Positions 1 through 6,922 of a DNA stretch of 11,833 nucleotides are shown here, piece after piece. The DNA comes from Pseudomonadota bacterium. Its GTDB lineage: Bacteria > Pseudomonadota > Gammaproteobacteria > Burkholderiales > Gallionellaceae. Position 1 is the stretch's first letter, and each line of letters starts with the position of its first letter. The stretch lies in NCBI GenBank assembly GCA_021847165.1, contig JAJZUH010000045.1:1-11833 (forward strand), written 5' to 3'. The notes beneath the pieces are model-generated. The model had not been told where the DNA came from. It saw only the letters and a program-made list of their open reading frames with translations, and did not search any database. A program made the translations under genes and the position numbers.

Positions 1-1
1 C

Positions 2-406
2 GACAAGCTGGAAGCAGGCATCCTCGCCAAGGTGCCGCGCTCGTTTGTCACCGGCGATCCGGGCAATCGCCTGCCCAACACCAGCAACATCGCATTCGAG
101 TTCATCGAGGGGGAGGCGATCCTGCTGTTGCTGAACAAGTTCGGTATCGCTGCCAGCTCGGGTTCTGCCTGCACTTCCGGCTCGTTGGAGCCTTCGCACG
201 TGATGCGCGCGATGGGGATTCCCTACACCGCCGCGCACGGTACGGTGCGCTTTTCGCTGTCGCGCTACAGCACCGAGGCGGAAGTGGATCGCGTGATTCA
301 AGTCGTGCCGGAGATCATCGCGCAACTGCGCAAGCTGTCGCCCTACTGGGAAGGCGACGGCCCAAAAGCCGAACCGGAGAAGGCGTTCGCGCCGACGTAT
401 GCATGA
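2..406 (+). CDS. nifS: NifS cysteine desulfurase, C-terminal part (cut by window edge)
   Basis: This is the C-terminal third of a PLP-dependent cysteine desulfurase, which takes sulfur from cysteine as an enzyme-bound persulfide for nitrogenase Fe-S cluster assembly on NifU. The frame is open from position 2, so the start lies upstream of the window. The fragment contains the family's active-site loop SSGSACTSGSLEPSHV, whose Cys codon is at 170-172, followed by the typical GTVRFSLSRYSTEAEVD segment. The IscS/NifS family has the same loop, so the nif assignment comes from context: nifV, cysE and nifWZM follow on the same strand. The gene ends in TGA at 404-406. It is separated from nifV by about 106 bases that hold a palindromic repeat. 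What lies upstream (probably nifU) cannot be seen. Confidence 0.95.
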   Translation, partial: DKLEAGILAKVPRSFVTGDPGNRLPNTSNIAFEFIEGEAILLLLNKFGIAASSGSACTSGSLEPSHVMRAMGIPYTAAHGTVRFSLSRYSTEAEVDRVIQVVPEIIAQLRKLSPYWEGDGPKAEPEKAFAPTYA

Positions 407-423
407 ACATGAAAAACATTTTT

Positions 424-485
424 GCCACAGAGAACACGGAGTGCACAGAGAAAACCATGCCATACCTCTCTGTGTTCTCTGTGGC
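424..485. repeat. CACAGAG-type palindromic intergenic repeat between nifS and nifV
   Basis: Two 18-base arms, 424-441 and 468-485, are inverted copies of each other with 17 of 18 positions pairing; the sequences run GCCACAGAGAACAC(G/A)GAG. A 26-base spacer holds a further CACAGAG. The flanks (runs of A and T at about 411-423 and 486-496) are also partly complementary. Elements of the CCACAGAGAACACAGAG type are, to my knowledge, common non-coding repeats in many proteobacterial genomes. Here the element sits inside what should be a continuous nifS-nifV transcript. It could form a long RNA hairpin, but there is no T-tract directly after the stem, so a simple terminator is not indicated. Confidence 0.8.
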
Positions 486-512
486 TAAGGTTTTTGAATT
501 TAGGTAAATATA

Positions 513-1655
513 ATGTCCCGCACCATCATCATCGACGACACTACCCTGCGCGACGGCGAACAGACCGCCGGGGTGGCTTTCACGCTGGAGGAGAAGCTGG
601 ACATCGCGCGCCAGCTCGATGCACTCGGCGTGCGCGAACTGGAAGTCGGCATTCCGGCAATGGGCGAGGAGGAACGCGACAGCATCAATGCGGTCGCCTC
701 GCTCGACCTGAATGCGAAGCTGGTGGCCTGGTGCCGCATGTGCAAGCCGGACATCCTGGCGGCGGAGCTGGTCGATGTGCATTACATGGACCTGTCGATC
801 CCGGTGTCCGACATCCACCTGAAAAAGAAACTCGGCCGCGACCGCGCGTGGGTATTGGAGACCATCTACGATCTGGTGCCTTTTGCCTGCGAACAGGGCA
901 TGGGTATCATCGTCGGTTGCGAGGACGCCTCGCGCGCCGACCCCGATTTCATGCTGCAGGTGGCCGATGCCGCGCAGGCTGCCGGGGCTTGCCGCATCCG
1001 CTATGCCGATACACTCGGCGTGATGGAACCGTTCGGCGTGCACAAGACGATCTCGGCACTGCGCAGCGCGGTGGACATCGAGATCGAGATGCACGCGCAT
1101 GACGATCTCGGCCTGGCCACTGCCAACAGCCTGGCCGCAGCGCTGGCGGGGGCGACGCACATCAACACCACGGTGAACGGGCTGGGCGAGCGCGCGGGCA
1201 ACGCGCCGCTGGAAGAGGTCGCGCTCGGGCTGAAGAAACTCTACGGTCTGGAGACCGGCCTCGACCTTGCGCATTTCACCGATCTTTCCGCGCTGGTGGC
1301 GACCGCATCGGGGCGCCCCGTGCACTGGCAGAAGAGCGTGGTGGGCGAGGGCGTGTTCACGCACGAGGCGGGCATCCATGTCGACGGGCTGCTCAAGGAT
1401 CCGGATACCTATCAGGGCTTCGATCCGGTCGAGGTGGGCCGTCAGCACAAGCTGGTGGTCGGCAAGCATTCGGGCGCGCACGGCATCATCGCTGCCTATG
1501 CCACGATGGGACTCAAGCTCAGCCAGGCCGAGGCGCGGGCGTTGCTGCCCGACATCCGCAGCTTTGCCGAGCGAGCCAAGCGCTCGCCCGCCGATCAGGA
1601 GCTGCTGTTCCTTTACCAACGCTACATCGGGCGCCAGCCCGGTGCGGCGCACTAG
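513..1655 (+). CDS. nifV: NifV homocitrate synthase
   Basis: NifV condenses acetyl-CoA with 2-oxoglutarate to give (R)-homocitrate, the organic ligand of the nitrogenase iron-molybdenum cofactor. The 380-aa protein has the usual family length. It begins with the DRE-TIM signature (DDTTLRDGEQTAGVAF, residues 8-23, with R13, D14 and E16) and continues with ELEVGIPAMGEEE, a feature of homocitrate rather than isopropylmalate synthases. The metal-binding HxH occurs in EIEMHAHDDLGLATANS, and the NGLGERAGNAPLEEV and GKHSGAHGI motifs follow. The ATG at 513 has only a weak ribosome-binding sequence (TAGGT, about 8 bases upstream), perhaps because a repeat fills the nifS-nifV gap. The stop TAG overlaps the ribosome-binding site of the next gene, indicating tight coupling. 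Confidence 0.97.
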   Translation: MSRTIIIDDTTLRDGEQTAGVAFTLEEKLDIARQLDALGVRELEVGIPAMGEEERDSINAVASLDLNAKLVAWCRMCKPDILAAELVDVHYMDLSIPVSDIHLKKKLGRDRAWVLETIYDLVPFACEQGMGIIVGCEDASRADPDFMLQVADAAQAAGACRIRYADTLGVMEPFGVHKTISALRSAVDIEIEMHAHDDLGLATANSLAAALAGATHINTTVNGLGERAGNAPLEEVALGLKKLYGLETGLDLAHFTDLSALVATASGRPVHWQKSVVGEGVFTHEAGIHVDGLLKDPDTYQGFDPVEVGRQHKLVVGKHSGAHGIIAAYATMGLKLSQAEARALLPDIRSFAERAKRSPADQELLFLYQRYIGRQPGAAH

Positions 1656-1664
1656 GAGCGCGCA

Positions 1665-2447
1665 ATGCATGATGCCATGGCTGCCGCGGATGTGGTCACC
1701 CAGCCGGATCGGCCTTCGCTGCTGAAACTGCTGCGCGAAGACGTGAGCTGCGTGTTCCAGCGCGACCCGGCGGCGCGTTCTCACTTCGAGGTGCTGACCA
1801 CTTATCCCGGCGTGCACGCCATCCTGCTGCAGCGCATCGCGCATCGTTTGTGGAAATGGAAGTTGCGCTACCCAGCGCGCCTGCTTTCGTGGTTTGCGCG
1901 CCTTGTTACCAACATCGACATCCATCCCGGTGCCACCGTCGGCCGGCGCTTTTTCATCGATCACGGAGCAGGTGTGGTGATCGGCGAGACTGCCAAAATC
2001 GGCGACGATGTCACGCTGTATCACGGCGTTACGCTGGGCGGCACCACCTGGAACAAGGGCAAACGCCATCCGACCTTGGGCGATGGCGTGGTGGTCGGCG
2101 CAGGGGCGAAGATCCTCGGTGCGATCACCCTTGGCGATCAGGTGCGCGTCGGTGCGAACTCGGTAGTGGTGAAGGATGTGCCGTCGCACCGCACCGTGGT
2201 CGGCATCCCGGCCAAGGTCGTGCTGCGCACCGGGGAGGCGGGCAGCGACAACATCTACGGCATCAACCTCGACCATCACCTGATCCCCGATCCGGTCGGC
2301 CGCGCCATCGCCTGCCTGATGGAGCGCATCGAAGTGCTGGAAGGCCAGCTGCGCAAACAGGGCGAGGCGGTGGACGGGCAATGCCGCAGCTGCGAGGCGG
2401 ACGAGCTGTGCGGCACGGAAATGGTGCGGCTGCGGAGGAAAGAATGA
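1665..2447 (+). CDS. cysE: Serine O-acetyltransferase, nif-associated (CysE/EpsC type)
   Basis: The enzyme makes O-acetylserine from serine and acetyl-CoA, the first step of cysteine synthesis. In nif operons this extra copy is thought to raise cysteine supply for NifS. Of 260 residues, about 1-80 form the helical N-terminal part, and about 85-185 form a left-handed beta-helix of hexapeptide repeats, including [23 protein letters not shown] and the active-site region [12 protein letters not shown] (His120). VVGIPAKVV closes the helix. An AGGAG at 1654-1658 overlaps the nifV stop and lies 6 bases before the ATG. The C-terminal tail carries a C-x2-C-x5-C cluster (Cys240, 243, 249) that I do not associate with standard CysE. 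The tail ends in Lys-Glu, not the Ile used by E. coli CysE to bind CysK. The stop overlaps the next start (ATGA). Confidence 0.93.
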   Translation: MHDAMAAADVVTQPDRPSLLKLLREDVSCVFQRDPAARSHFEVLTTYPGVHAILLQRIAHRLWKWKLRYPARLLSWFARLVTNIDIHPGATVGRRFFIDHGAGVVIGETAKIGDDVTLYHGVTLGGTTWNKGKRHPTLGDGVVVGAGAKILGAITLGDQVRVGANSVVVKDVPSHRTVVGIPAKVVLRTGEAGSDNIYGINLDHHLIPDPVGRAIACLMERIEVLEGQLRKQGEAVDGQCRSCEADELCGTEMVRLRRKE

Positions 2448-2968
2448 TGGATCTGCTCGATTTCGAACAAGCCGAGTTGTATTTCGACGAACCGCTGGCG
2501 CCCGAGATCGCTGATCTCATCGTATCCGCAGCCGACAAGTACGGCAGCGAGGAAGCGGAGGGCATGCTGCTGAGCGCCAGTTTCATGGCGCCGCAGCATC
2601 TGATGGTGCTGGTGGCGTTGTATCGCTATTACTTCTATCAGCACCGGCTGGAAGATGCATTGCTGGTGGGCGAGAGCGCGATGGCGGTGGCCGGCCGGCG
2701 GCTGCAATTTCCCGAGACCTGGCGCTACCTGAACGAAGCAAGCCTGGGTGCCGGGGTCATGCGTTCGATGGGGCTCGTACGTTTCTACCTGATGGTGCTC
2801 AAGGCGACCGGCTATATCAACCTGCGCCTGGGGCATTTTGCAGTCGGGCGGGCGATGCTGGAGAAACTGGTCGAGCTCGACAGCCACGACCGCATGGGCG
2901 GCAAGGCATTGCTGGAAGTGCTGCAGCAAGTGTCCGATGACGAAGCAACGGTGCCAAGGAGGGCATGA
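2444..2968 (+). CDS. Uncharacterised helical protein between cysE and nifW
   Basis: A 174-aa soluble protein whose exact family I do not recognise. The start ATG at 2444 overlaps the cysE stop (ATGA) and follows GGAGG at 2434-2438; a second ATG directly follows at 2447. There is no signal peptide or convincing membrane segment. The sequence looks all-helical. Two stretches, about 52-86 ([21 protein letters not shown]) and about 119-150 ([20 protein letters not shown]), resemble helix-turn-helix units of the TPR/SEL1 kind, so a protein-binding scaffold is plausible (inference). Its stop overlaps the nifW start (ATGATG), so the two are translationally coupled. From memory, the A. vinelandii nif cluster also has small uncharacterised ORFs between cysE1 and nifW; whether this is their homologue is unchecked. 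A role in nitrogenase maturation is inferred only from position. Confidence 0.85.
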   Translation: MMDLLDFEQAELYFDEPLAPEIADLIVSAADKYGSEEAEGMLLSASFMAPQHLMVLVALYRYYFYQHRLEDALLVGESAMAVAGRRLQFPETWRYLNEASLGAGVMRSMGLVRFYLMVLKATGYINLRLGHFAVGRAMLEKLVELDSHDRMGGKALLEVLQQVSDDEATVPRRA

Positions 2969-3297
2969 TGGACGAACTGACACTGGACGAGGCAATGGAG
3001 GAACTGGTCTCCGCCGAGGATTTTCTGGGCTACTTCGGGATCGAATACGACCCCGCAGTGGTGCATGTGAACCGCCTGCATATCCTGCAGCGCTTCCACG
3101 ACTATCTCGGCAAGGCGCCTTTGCCGCAAGCGGAAGATGGCCGCCGCGCGGCCTATGCCACGCTGCTGCGGCAGGCTTACCTGGACTTCGTGCAGTCCGA
3201 TGCGCTTACCGAGAAAGTGTTCAGGGTGTTCCATATGCACGAGCCGCAGGTGAAGTTCGTGCCGGTCAGCTCGATTTCGCTGAGCAAGCCGAAATGA
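2968..3297 (+). CDS. nifW: NifW nitrogenase stabilising/protective protein
   Basis: NifW is a small protein associated with the MoFe protein and reported to help its maturation or protect it from oxygen. The product of about 109 aa carries the family core: AEDFLGYFGIEYDPAVVHVNRLHILQRFHDYL as two adjoining pieces, then a conserved C-terminal stretch with VFxVFxMHEPQxKFVPV character. Two in-frame ATGs occur, at 2965 and 2968. AAGGAGGG at 2956-2963 gives AGGAG a 6-base spacing to 2968 but only 3 bases to 2965, so 2968 is preferred; the longer form adds one Met. The start region overlaps the stop of the preceding gene. A 15-base gap separates it from nifZ. Confidence 0.95.
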   Translation: MDELTLDEAMEELVSAEDFLGYFGIEYDPAVVHVNRLHILQRFHDYLGKAPLPQAEDGRRAAYATLLRQAYLDFVQSDALTEKVFRVFHMHEPQVKFVPVSSISLSKPK

Positions 3298-3312
3298 GGC
3301 GGGGAAAGAACC

Positions 3313-3780
3313 GTGCTGCCTAAGTTCGAGTTCGGCGACGAAGTCCGCATCGTGCGCAATGTGCGCAACGACGGCACCTACCCGGGGCTGGCCATCGGCA
3401 CGCTGCTGATCCGGCGCGGCTCCACCGGTTTCGTCATGAACGTCGGCACCTTCCTGCAGGATCAGTTGATCTACACCGTGAACGTGCTCGAGCAGAACAA
3501 GATCGTCGGCTTCCGCGAGGAGGAACTCATCGGCATCGACGATGTGTGGATACCCAGCAAGTTCGAAAGCCGCGAGCGGGTGCGCAGCAGGATCACGCTT
3601 GCCGTGCGTGGCGAAGTGCGGGTCACACCGGGAATGGAGGGGGAGATACTGAAGGTCTTTCGCGACGAGCGCGATGGCGTGCAGTACCACGTGATCTTCC
3701 ACGATCAGGTGCTGCAGGTGCCGGAGGCTGCGCTGGAGGCGACCCGGATCTATGACGATGAGGAGAAGGCCGATGTTTGA
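3313..3780 (+). CDS. nifZ: NifZ, MoFe-protein P-cluster maturation protein
   Basis: NifZ is needed for formation of the second P-cluster during assembly of the NifDK tetramer. The 155-aa protein shows two related NifZ-type beta-rich segments. The first, about residues 3-80, has FEFGDEVRIVRNVRNDGTYPG followed by GTLLIRRGSTGFVMNVGTFL. The second, about 90-145, has RVRSRITLAVRGEVRVTPG followed by GMEGEILKVF. The initiator is GTG at 3313, with GGGGAAAG just upstream; no ATG precedes the conserved N-terminus. The TGA at 3778-3780 overlaps the nifM start at 3773 by 8 bases, so the two are likely translationally coupled. Confidence 0.93.
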   Translation: MLPKFEFGDEVRIVRNVRNDGTYPGLAIGTLLIRRGSTGFVMNVGTFLQDQLIYTVNVLEQNKIVGFREEELIGIDDVWIPSKFESRERVRSRITLAVRGEVRVTPGMEGEILKVFRDERDGVQYHVIFHDQVLQVPEAALEATRIYDDEEKADV

Positions 3781-4609
3781 GGCGACTCCCGGCGTGGCCT
3801 ATCTTGCGCTCAAGGCGGCGCAAAAGCTCTATGGCAAGGCCACGGATGAATTGCAGGGCGGGGAGTTCGAGCGAATCCAGGCCCTGGCGCAACGGCAGCA
3901 TGAGATCGAGACCCGCGTCCTGGCTGCGGCCGAGGCGCGCGACGTCGTGGTGCCGCCTTCCACGCTGGCGGCGGCGATGGCCGAGATACGCGGCCGTTAT
4001 TCCGATGAAGAGGAGTTTGCCGCAGACCTGGCGCGCAACGGACTGGATGCGACCGGTTTTGCCGCAGCGCTGGAACGCGAGATGAAAGTCGAGGCCATCC
4101 TGGAGAAGGTGGGCACGCAGGCTGCCAGCGTCAGCGACATGGATGTGGAACTGTATTACCAGTATCACCCGGAACAATTCCGCCGTGCCGAGACACGGCT
4201 GGTACGCCATATCCTCATCACCATCAACGATGGTATCGCCGAGAATGTGCGCGCGGAGGCGAGAAAGCGCATCGATGCGATCGCCGCGCGGCTGGCGAAA
4301 GAACCGCAGCGTTTCGAAGAGCAGGCGCTCAAGCATTCAGAATGCCCGACGGCACTGGATGGCGGCAGGCTGGGCGACCTGCCGCGGGGCAAGCTTTTTC
4401 CGCAGCTGGACCAGGCATTATTCGGTCTGAAGGCGGGCGAAGTGAGCGGAGTGATCGAATCCGAGCTCGGTTTTCATGTGCTGCGTTGCGATGCCATCAC
4501 CGAGGCTGGCGTGCTCGGCCTCGACCAGGCCAGGCAGCATATCCGCAAGTTGCTGGAGCAGAAGCGCAAGCGCGCATGCCAGCAGGCGTGGATCAAACAG
4601 TTGGAATAA
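3773..4609 (+). CDS. nifM: NifM, putative peptidyl-prolyl isomerase for Fe-protein maturation
   Basis: NifM is a parvulin-type (PpiC) cis-trans prolyl isomerase needed for accumulation of active nitrogenase Fe protein (NifH). The 278-aa protein has a helical N-terminal half (about 1-138). The parvulin domain, about 140-240, shows TRLVRHILITIN, the Glu/Lys-rich helix, then SECPTALDGGRLGDLPRGKLFPQ and GVIESELGFHVLRCD. The ATG at 3773 is chosen because AGGAG at 3761-3765 lies 7 bases upstream; the frame is open for 7 more codons to an ATG at 3752, but that would overlap nifZ further and lacks a comparable site. There is no signal peptide, so it is cytoplasmic. It ends the plus-strand nif operon and is followed only 10 bases later by the end of a convergent gene, with no obvious terminator hairpin. 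Confidence 0.93.
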   Translation: MFEATPGVAYLALKAAQKLYGKATDELQGGEFERIQALAQRQHEIETRVLAAAEARDVVVPPSTLAAAMAEIRGRYSDEEEFAADLARNGLDATGFAAALEREMKVEAILEKVGTQAASVSDMDVELYYQYHPEQFRRAETRLVRHILITINDGIAENVRAEARKRIDAIAARLAKEPQRFEEQALKHSECPTALDGGRLGDLPRGKLFPQLDQALFGLKAGEVSGVIESELGFHVLRCDAITEAGVLGLDQARQHIRKLLEQKRKRACQQAWIKQLE

Positions 4610-4619
4610 CCCGGGCCGG

Positions 4620-5444
4620 TCAGCGCTTCTGTTGCGTGGCCTGGTACAGCGGCAGGACGGTCGGCAGCAAAGCCTCGATCTGCTGGACGCGATTTTCTTC
4701 CGCCGGGTGGGTGCTGAGAAACTCGGGCTGTCGTCCTCCGCCCTGGCTGGCCTGGAGCATCTTCTGCCACAGGCTGATGCCGGCACGCGGGTCATAGCCG
4801 GCACGCGCGGACAGTTCCAGGCCGATGCGGTCGGCCTCGCTTTCATCGGTGCGGCTGAATTTGGTGGCCACCAGCTTCTCGTATCCGACGGACGCCAGGT
4901 CTGCCGAACCCGCCCCGAAACCGAGCAGGGCGGTGCCGATATCGATTGCGGTCTGTGCGGCGATGGCCTGCGACAGCTGTTCTCGCGAGTGCTCGCGCAG
5001 CGCGTGCGAGATTTCGTGTCCCATCACGATGGCGATCTCGCTGTCGCTGAGATGGAGCTTGTCGATCAAGCCCGAATAGAACATGATTTTGCCGCCCGGC
5101 ATGCAGAATGCGTTGAGCTCGTTGCTGCTGATGACGTTCACTTCCCAGTTCCATCCGGGCGCATCTTTGCGGAACACCGCAGTCTGCGGCTCGATCCGAG
5201 CTGCTATTGCCTGCACGCGTTGCAGCATCGCAGCATCCCGGTTCAGGGCGCCCTTGCCGGCCGAATCCGATTTCAGTTTGGTATAGCTTTGCGCCGCCAT
5301 CTGGTCGAGCTTGGCCGACGAGACGAGCATCAATTGCGGACGGCTCGCGCCGACGGCGCCGCCATCGGTGGTGGTTGTACAGCCGCTGAGGGCGGCGGAA
5401 AGCAGGACAAGCAATACCGCTGCGTGGATTCTGAATACAGTCAT
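4620..5444 (-). CDS. M48-family zinc metalloprotease, lipoprotein
   Basis: A 274-aa periplasmic protease resembling the LoiP (YggG)/M48 outer-membrane quality-control lipoproteins. The N-terminus is a lipoprotein signal with lipobox LSGC (Cys22) followed by a Thr-rich stretch. The zinc site is in IVMGHEISHALREHSREQ (HExxH at residues 143-147). A downstream ESEADRIGLELSARAGYDPRA segment (about 201-221) supplies the third, Glu ligand in this family. STHPAEENRVQQI near 244-256 is also typical. It is convergent with nifM (10-base gap) and divergent from the lipoprotein gene at 5694, so it is an independent unit rather than part of the nif operon. The start has only a weak GGGA about 11 bases upstream. 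A direct link to nitrogen fixation is not evident. Confidence 0.92.
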   Translation of the reverse strand: MTVFRIHAAVLLVLLSAALSGCTTTTDGGAVGASRPQLMLVSSAKLDQMAAQSYTKLKSDSAGKGALNRDAAMLQRVQAIAARIEPQTAVFRKDAPGWNWEVNVISSNELNAFCMPGGKIMFYSGLIDKLHLSDSEIAIVMGHEISHALREHSREQLSQAIAAQTAIDIGTALLGFGAGSADLASVGYEKLVATKFSRTDESEADRIGLELSARAGYDPRAGISLWQKMLQASQGGGRQPEFLSTHPAEENRVQQIEALLPTVLPLYQATQQKR

Positions 5445-5693
5445 GTTGGCAAGATTCCCAAGCCCGGATTTTACCTACGGTCCCTGCTTTCCAAAAATAT
5501 GGGGCAACGGTCAAGTTCGCGTGTTGGCCAGCCGCAAGTGATGAGACAACGTGGGTATCAACGAATTTTGTTTCAAGGTTCAATTGGATACGCATGCGTT
5601 GCAAGAATGTTTCTCCCTGGTTTGCCTGAGGTAGGCAACTATGGGAGGATGCTCCCCAGCCATACCCCGTCAACCGCCTTTCAGGAGAACGCT

Positions 5694-6170
5694 ATGTCAA
5701 GAATGCACAATGTTGCCTTACCTGTAGCGCTGCTGTGCTCGGCGCTGGCCTTGTCGGCCTGCGCAACCAAGCCGAAGGAAGTGGCCGCCGAGCCCGCTCC
5801 GGCACCGGTCGCTGCCGAAAAGACGGCGACCCCTGAACCGGCACCCGCACCGGTTGCTGCCGAACAGGCCCCCGCCCCGGCAGCGGCCGCAGAGCAGGCC
5901 GCCCCCAGGCCCGTCGTCAAGAAAGCCAAAAAGAAAAAAGTAGCCAAGGCAGCACCGGCCCCGGCCGCTGCACCCGCACCTGAACCCGCGCCAGCGCCGG
6001 CACCCGCTCCGGTGGCGCAGCCGGAACCGACCCCGGCACCCCCTCCGGCCGTGACGGTTGCTCCGGTGCCCAAACCTGCCGAACCGGGGATGCTGGAAAA
6101 ATACTGGCTCTGGTTGCTGGGCATCGTCATCGTCGTGATCGCCGTCGTGGCTTTGCGTAAGAAGAGCTAG
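5694..6170 (+). CDS. Ala/Pro-rich lipoprotein with C-terminal membrane helix, unknown function
   Basis: A 158-aa protein I do not recognise. The ATG at 5694 follows AGGAG (5683-5687) by 6 bases. Residues 1-23 form a lipoprotein signal ending in ALSAC (Cys23). Residues about 27-130 are low complexity, with many PAPAPVAAE-like repeats interrupted by a basic VKKAKKKKVAKA segment (about 75-86) that could bind peptidoglycan, DNA or anionic polymer. The end is EPGMLEKYWLWLLGIV..., a membrane helix of about 20 residues followed by LRKKS. Lipid anchor plus C-terminal helix would tether both ends to membrane(s); the tail also has the look of a motif-helix-basic sorting signal. It is followed by a strong terminator. 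High Ala/Pro content could inflate the apparent coding signal, but the start site, signal peptide and helix support a real gene. Confidence 0.78.
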   Translation: MSRMHNVALPVALLCSALALSACATKPKEVAAEPAPAPVAAEKTATPEPAPAPVAAEQAPAPAAAAEQAAPRPVVKKAKKKKVAKAAPAPAAAPAPEPAPAPAPAPVAQPEPTPAPPPAVTVAPVPKPAEPGMLEKYWLWLLGIVIVVIAVVALRKKS

Positions 6171-6190
6171 CGCGTTCCGGCCTGGATGGA

Positions 6191-6221
6191 TCGGCGCCTT
6201 GCAGAAGGCGCCGATTTTTTT
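6191..6221 (+). terminator. Rho-independent terminator after the Ala/Pro-rich lipoprotein gene
   Basis: A perfect 10-bp stem (TCGGCGCCTT at 6191-6200 pairing with AAGGCGCCGA at 6205-6214) with a 4-base loop GCAG is followed at once by seven T residues (6215-6221). It lies 20 bases after the stop of the gene ending at 6170 and before the separate gene starting at 6312. Confidence 0.93.
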
Positions 6222-6311
6222 CGCCTGTGCATGGTGATAGACTGGGCATGCGATTGGAAGAGCGCTGCTTGTGCCAATCCCCGAATTTCAACCTTGGTCA
6301 GGGAGGTCATC

Positions 6312-6896
6312 ATGGACAACGACAGGGAACACGATGCCGAAGCGGATGACGGTGCGCCATCGAAGGCGGATATTGCCCGCGCCAGGCTGAAGGTCATCGC
6401 CCGCTATGCGATGCTCGCTTTCGCCCCCGTCGTGTCTGTCGTCGCGCTGACCGTCGGCGTGATCGCCGTGGTCAACGATCGATCCCAGGCCGAGCGCGAC
6501 CAGTTGGGCGAGTTGACCGCCAAGGTGGAGAATCTGAATGCAAGCCTTGCCGGTAGCCGTGCCGAACTGGAGGCGCTCAAGTTCGCCGTGGCGCGAGACA
6601 AGGCGCTGCATGCGGAGGAACGCAAGAAGCTGGATGAGCAGGACGAGATGATCGTGCAGAGCGTGACCCGCCTGCAGATCAAGCTGAAGGTGACGCCCAC
6701 GCTGGAGATGCAACTGCAGCAAGCCGCCAGCGCCCCCGTGGCGGCCAGTGCGGCCTCTGCGCCGGCCGCTGTGCCTGCAACGGCAGCAGCCGGCAATAAG
6801 GCAGCCGTGCCTGCTGCCGTGCCGAAGAGCGTCGACAAGACGCCCGAGCAGGTGAAATCCCTGAAAGAGGCGATCCAGAAATTCAACGGTAAATAA
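6312..6896 (+). CDS. Single-pass membrane coiled-coil protein, unknown function
   Basis: A 194-aa protein of unrecognised family. The ATG at 6312 follows AGGGAGG (about 6299-6305); the frame is open further upstream but crosses the terminator, so the shorter form is chosen. Residues 1-30 are charged and presumably cytoplasmic. One membrane helix (about 33-54, MLAFAPVVSVVALTVGVIAVV) is followed by a probable coiled coil (about 58-127) rich in Glu, Lys, Leu and Gln. An Ala/Pro-rich linker (about 138-172) leads to a short charged helix ending EAIQKFNGK. The topology suggests an inner-membrane anchor with a periplasmic coiled coil. It has its own spacing after a terminator, so it is probably transcribed alone, and it converges with umuC across a 26-base gap. 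Confidence 0.78.
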   Translation: MDNDREHDAEADDGAPSKADIARARLKVIARYAMLAFAPVVSVVALTVGVIAVVNDRSQAERDQLGELTAKVENLNASLAGSRAELEALKFAVARDKALHAEERKKLDEQDEMIVQSVTRLQIKLKVTPTLEMQLQQAASAPVAASAASAPAAVPATAAAGNKAAVPAAVPKSVDKTPEQVKSLKEAIQKFNGK

Positions 6897-6922
6897 GCCG
6901 CACCGTAGCGGGGCCGGCTGCG

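Noticed and set aside
315..2381. A very long minus-strand open frame (about 688 codons) opposite nifS, nifV and cysE
   Set aside because: It lies antisense to three well-supported conserved genes, has His/Arg/Gln-rich composition typical of a shadow frame in GC-rich DNA, and runs through the palindromic repeat.
5622..5656. Two small hairpins (TTGCCT/AGGCAA and GGGAG/CTCCC) before the lipoprotein gene as a riboswitch
   Set aside because: The stems are only 5-6 bp and match no RNA family I know; they could be chance in a 249-base divergent intergenic region where I also found no convincing promoter.
4476..6170. A 564-codon plus-strand frame ending in the lipoprotein gene
   Set aside because: The first two thirds are antisense to the M48 protease and overlap nifM. 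Only the part from 5694 has a ribosome-binding site and a lipoprotein signal.
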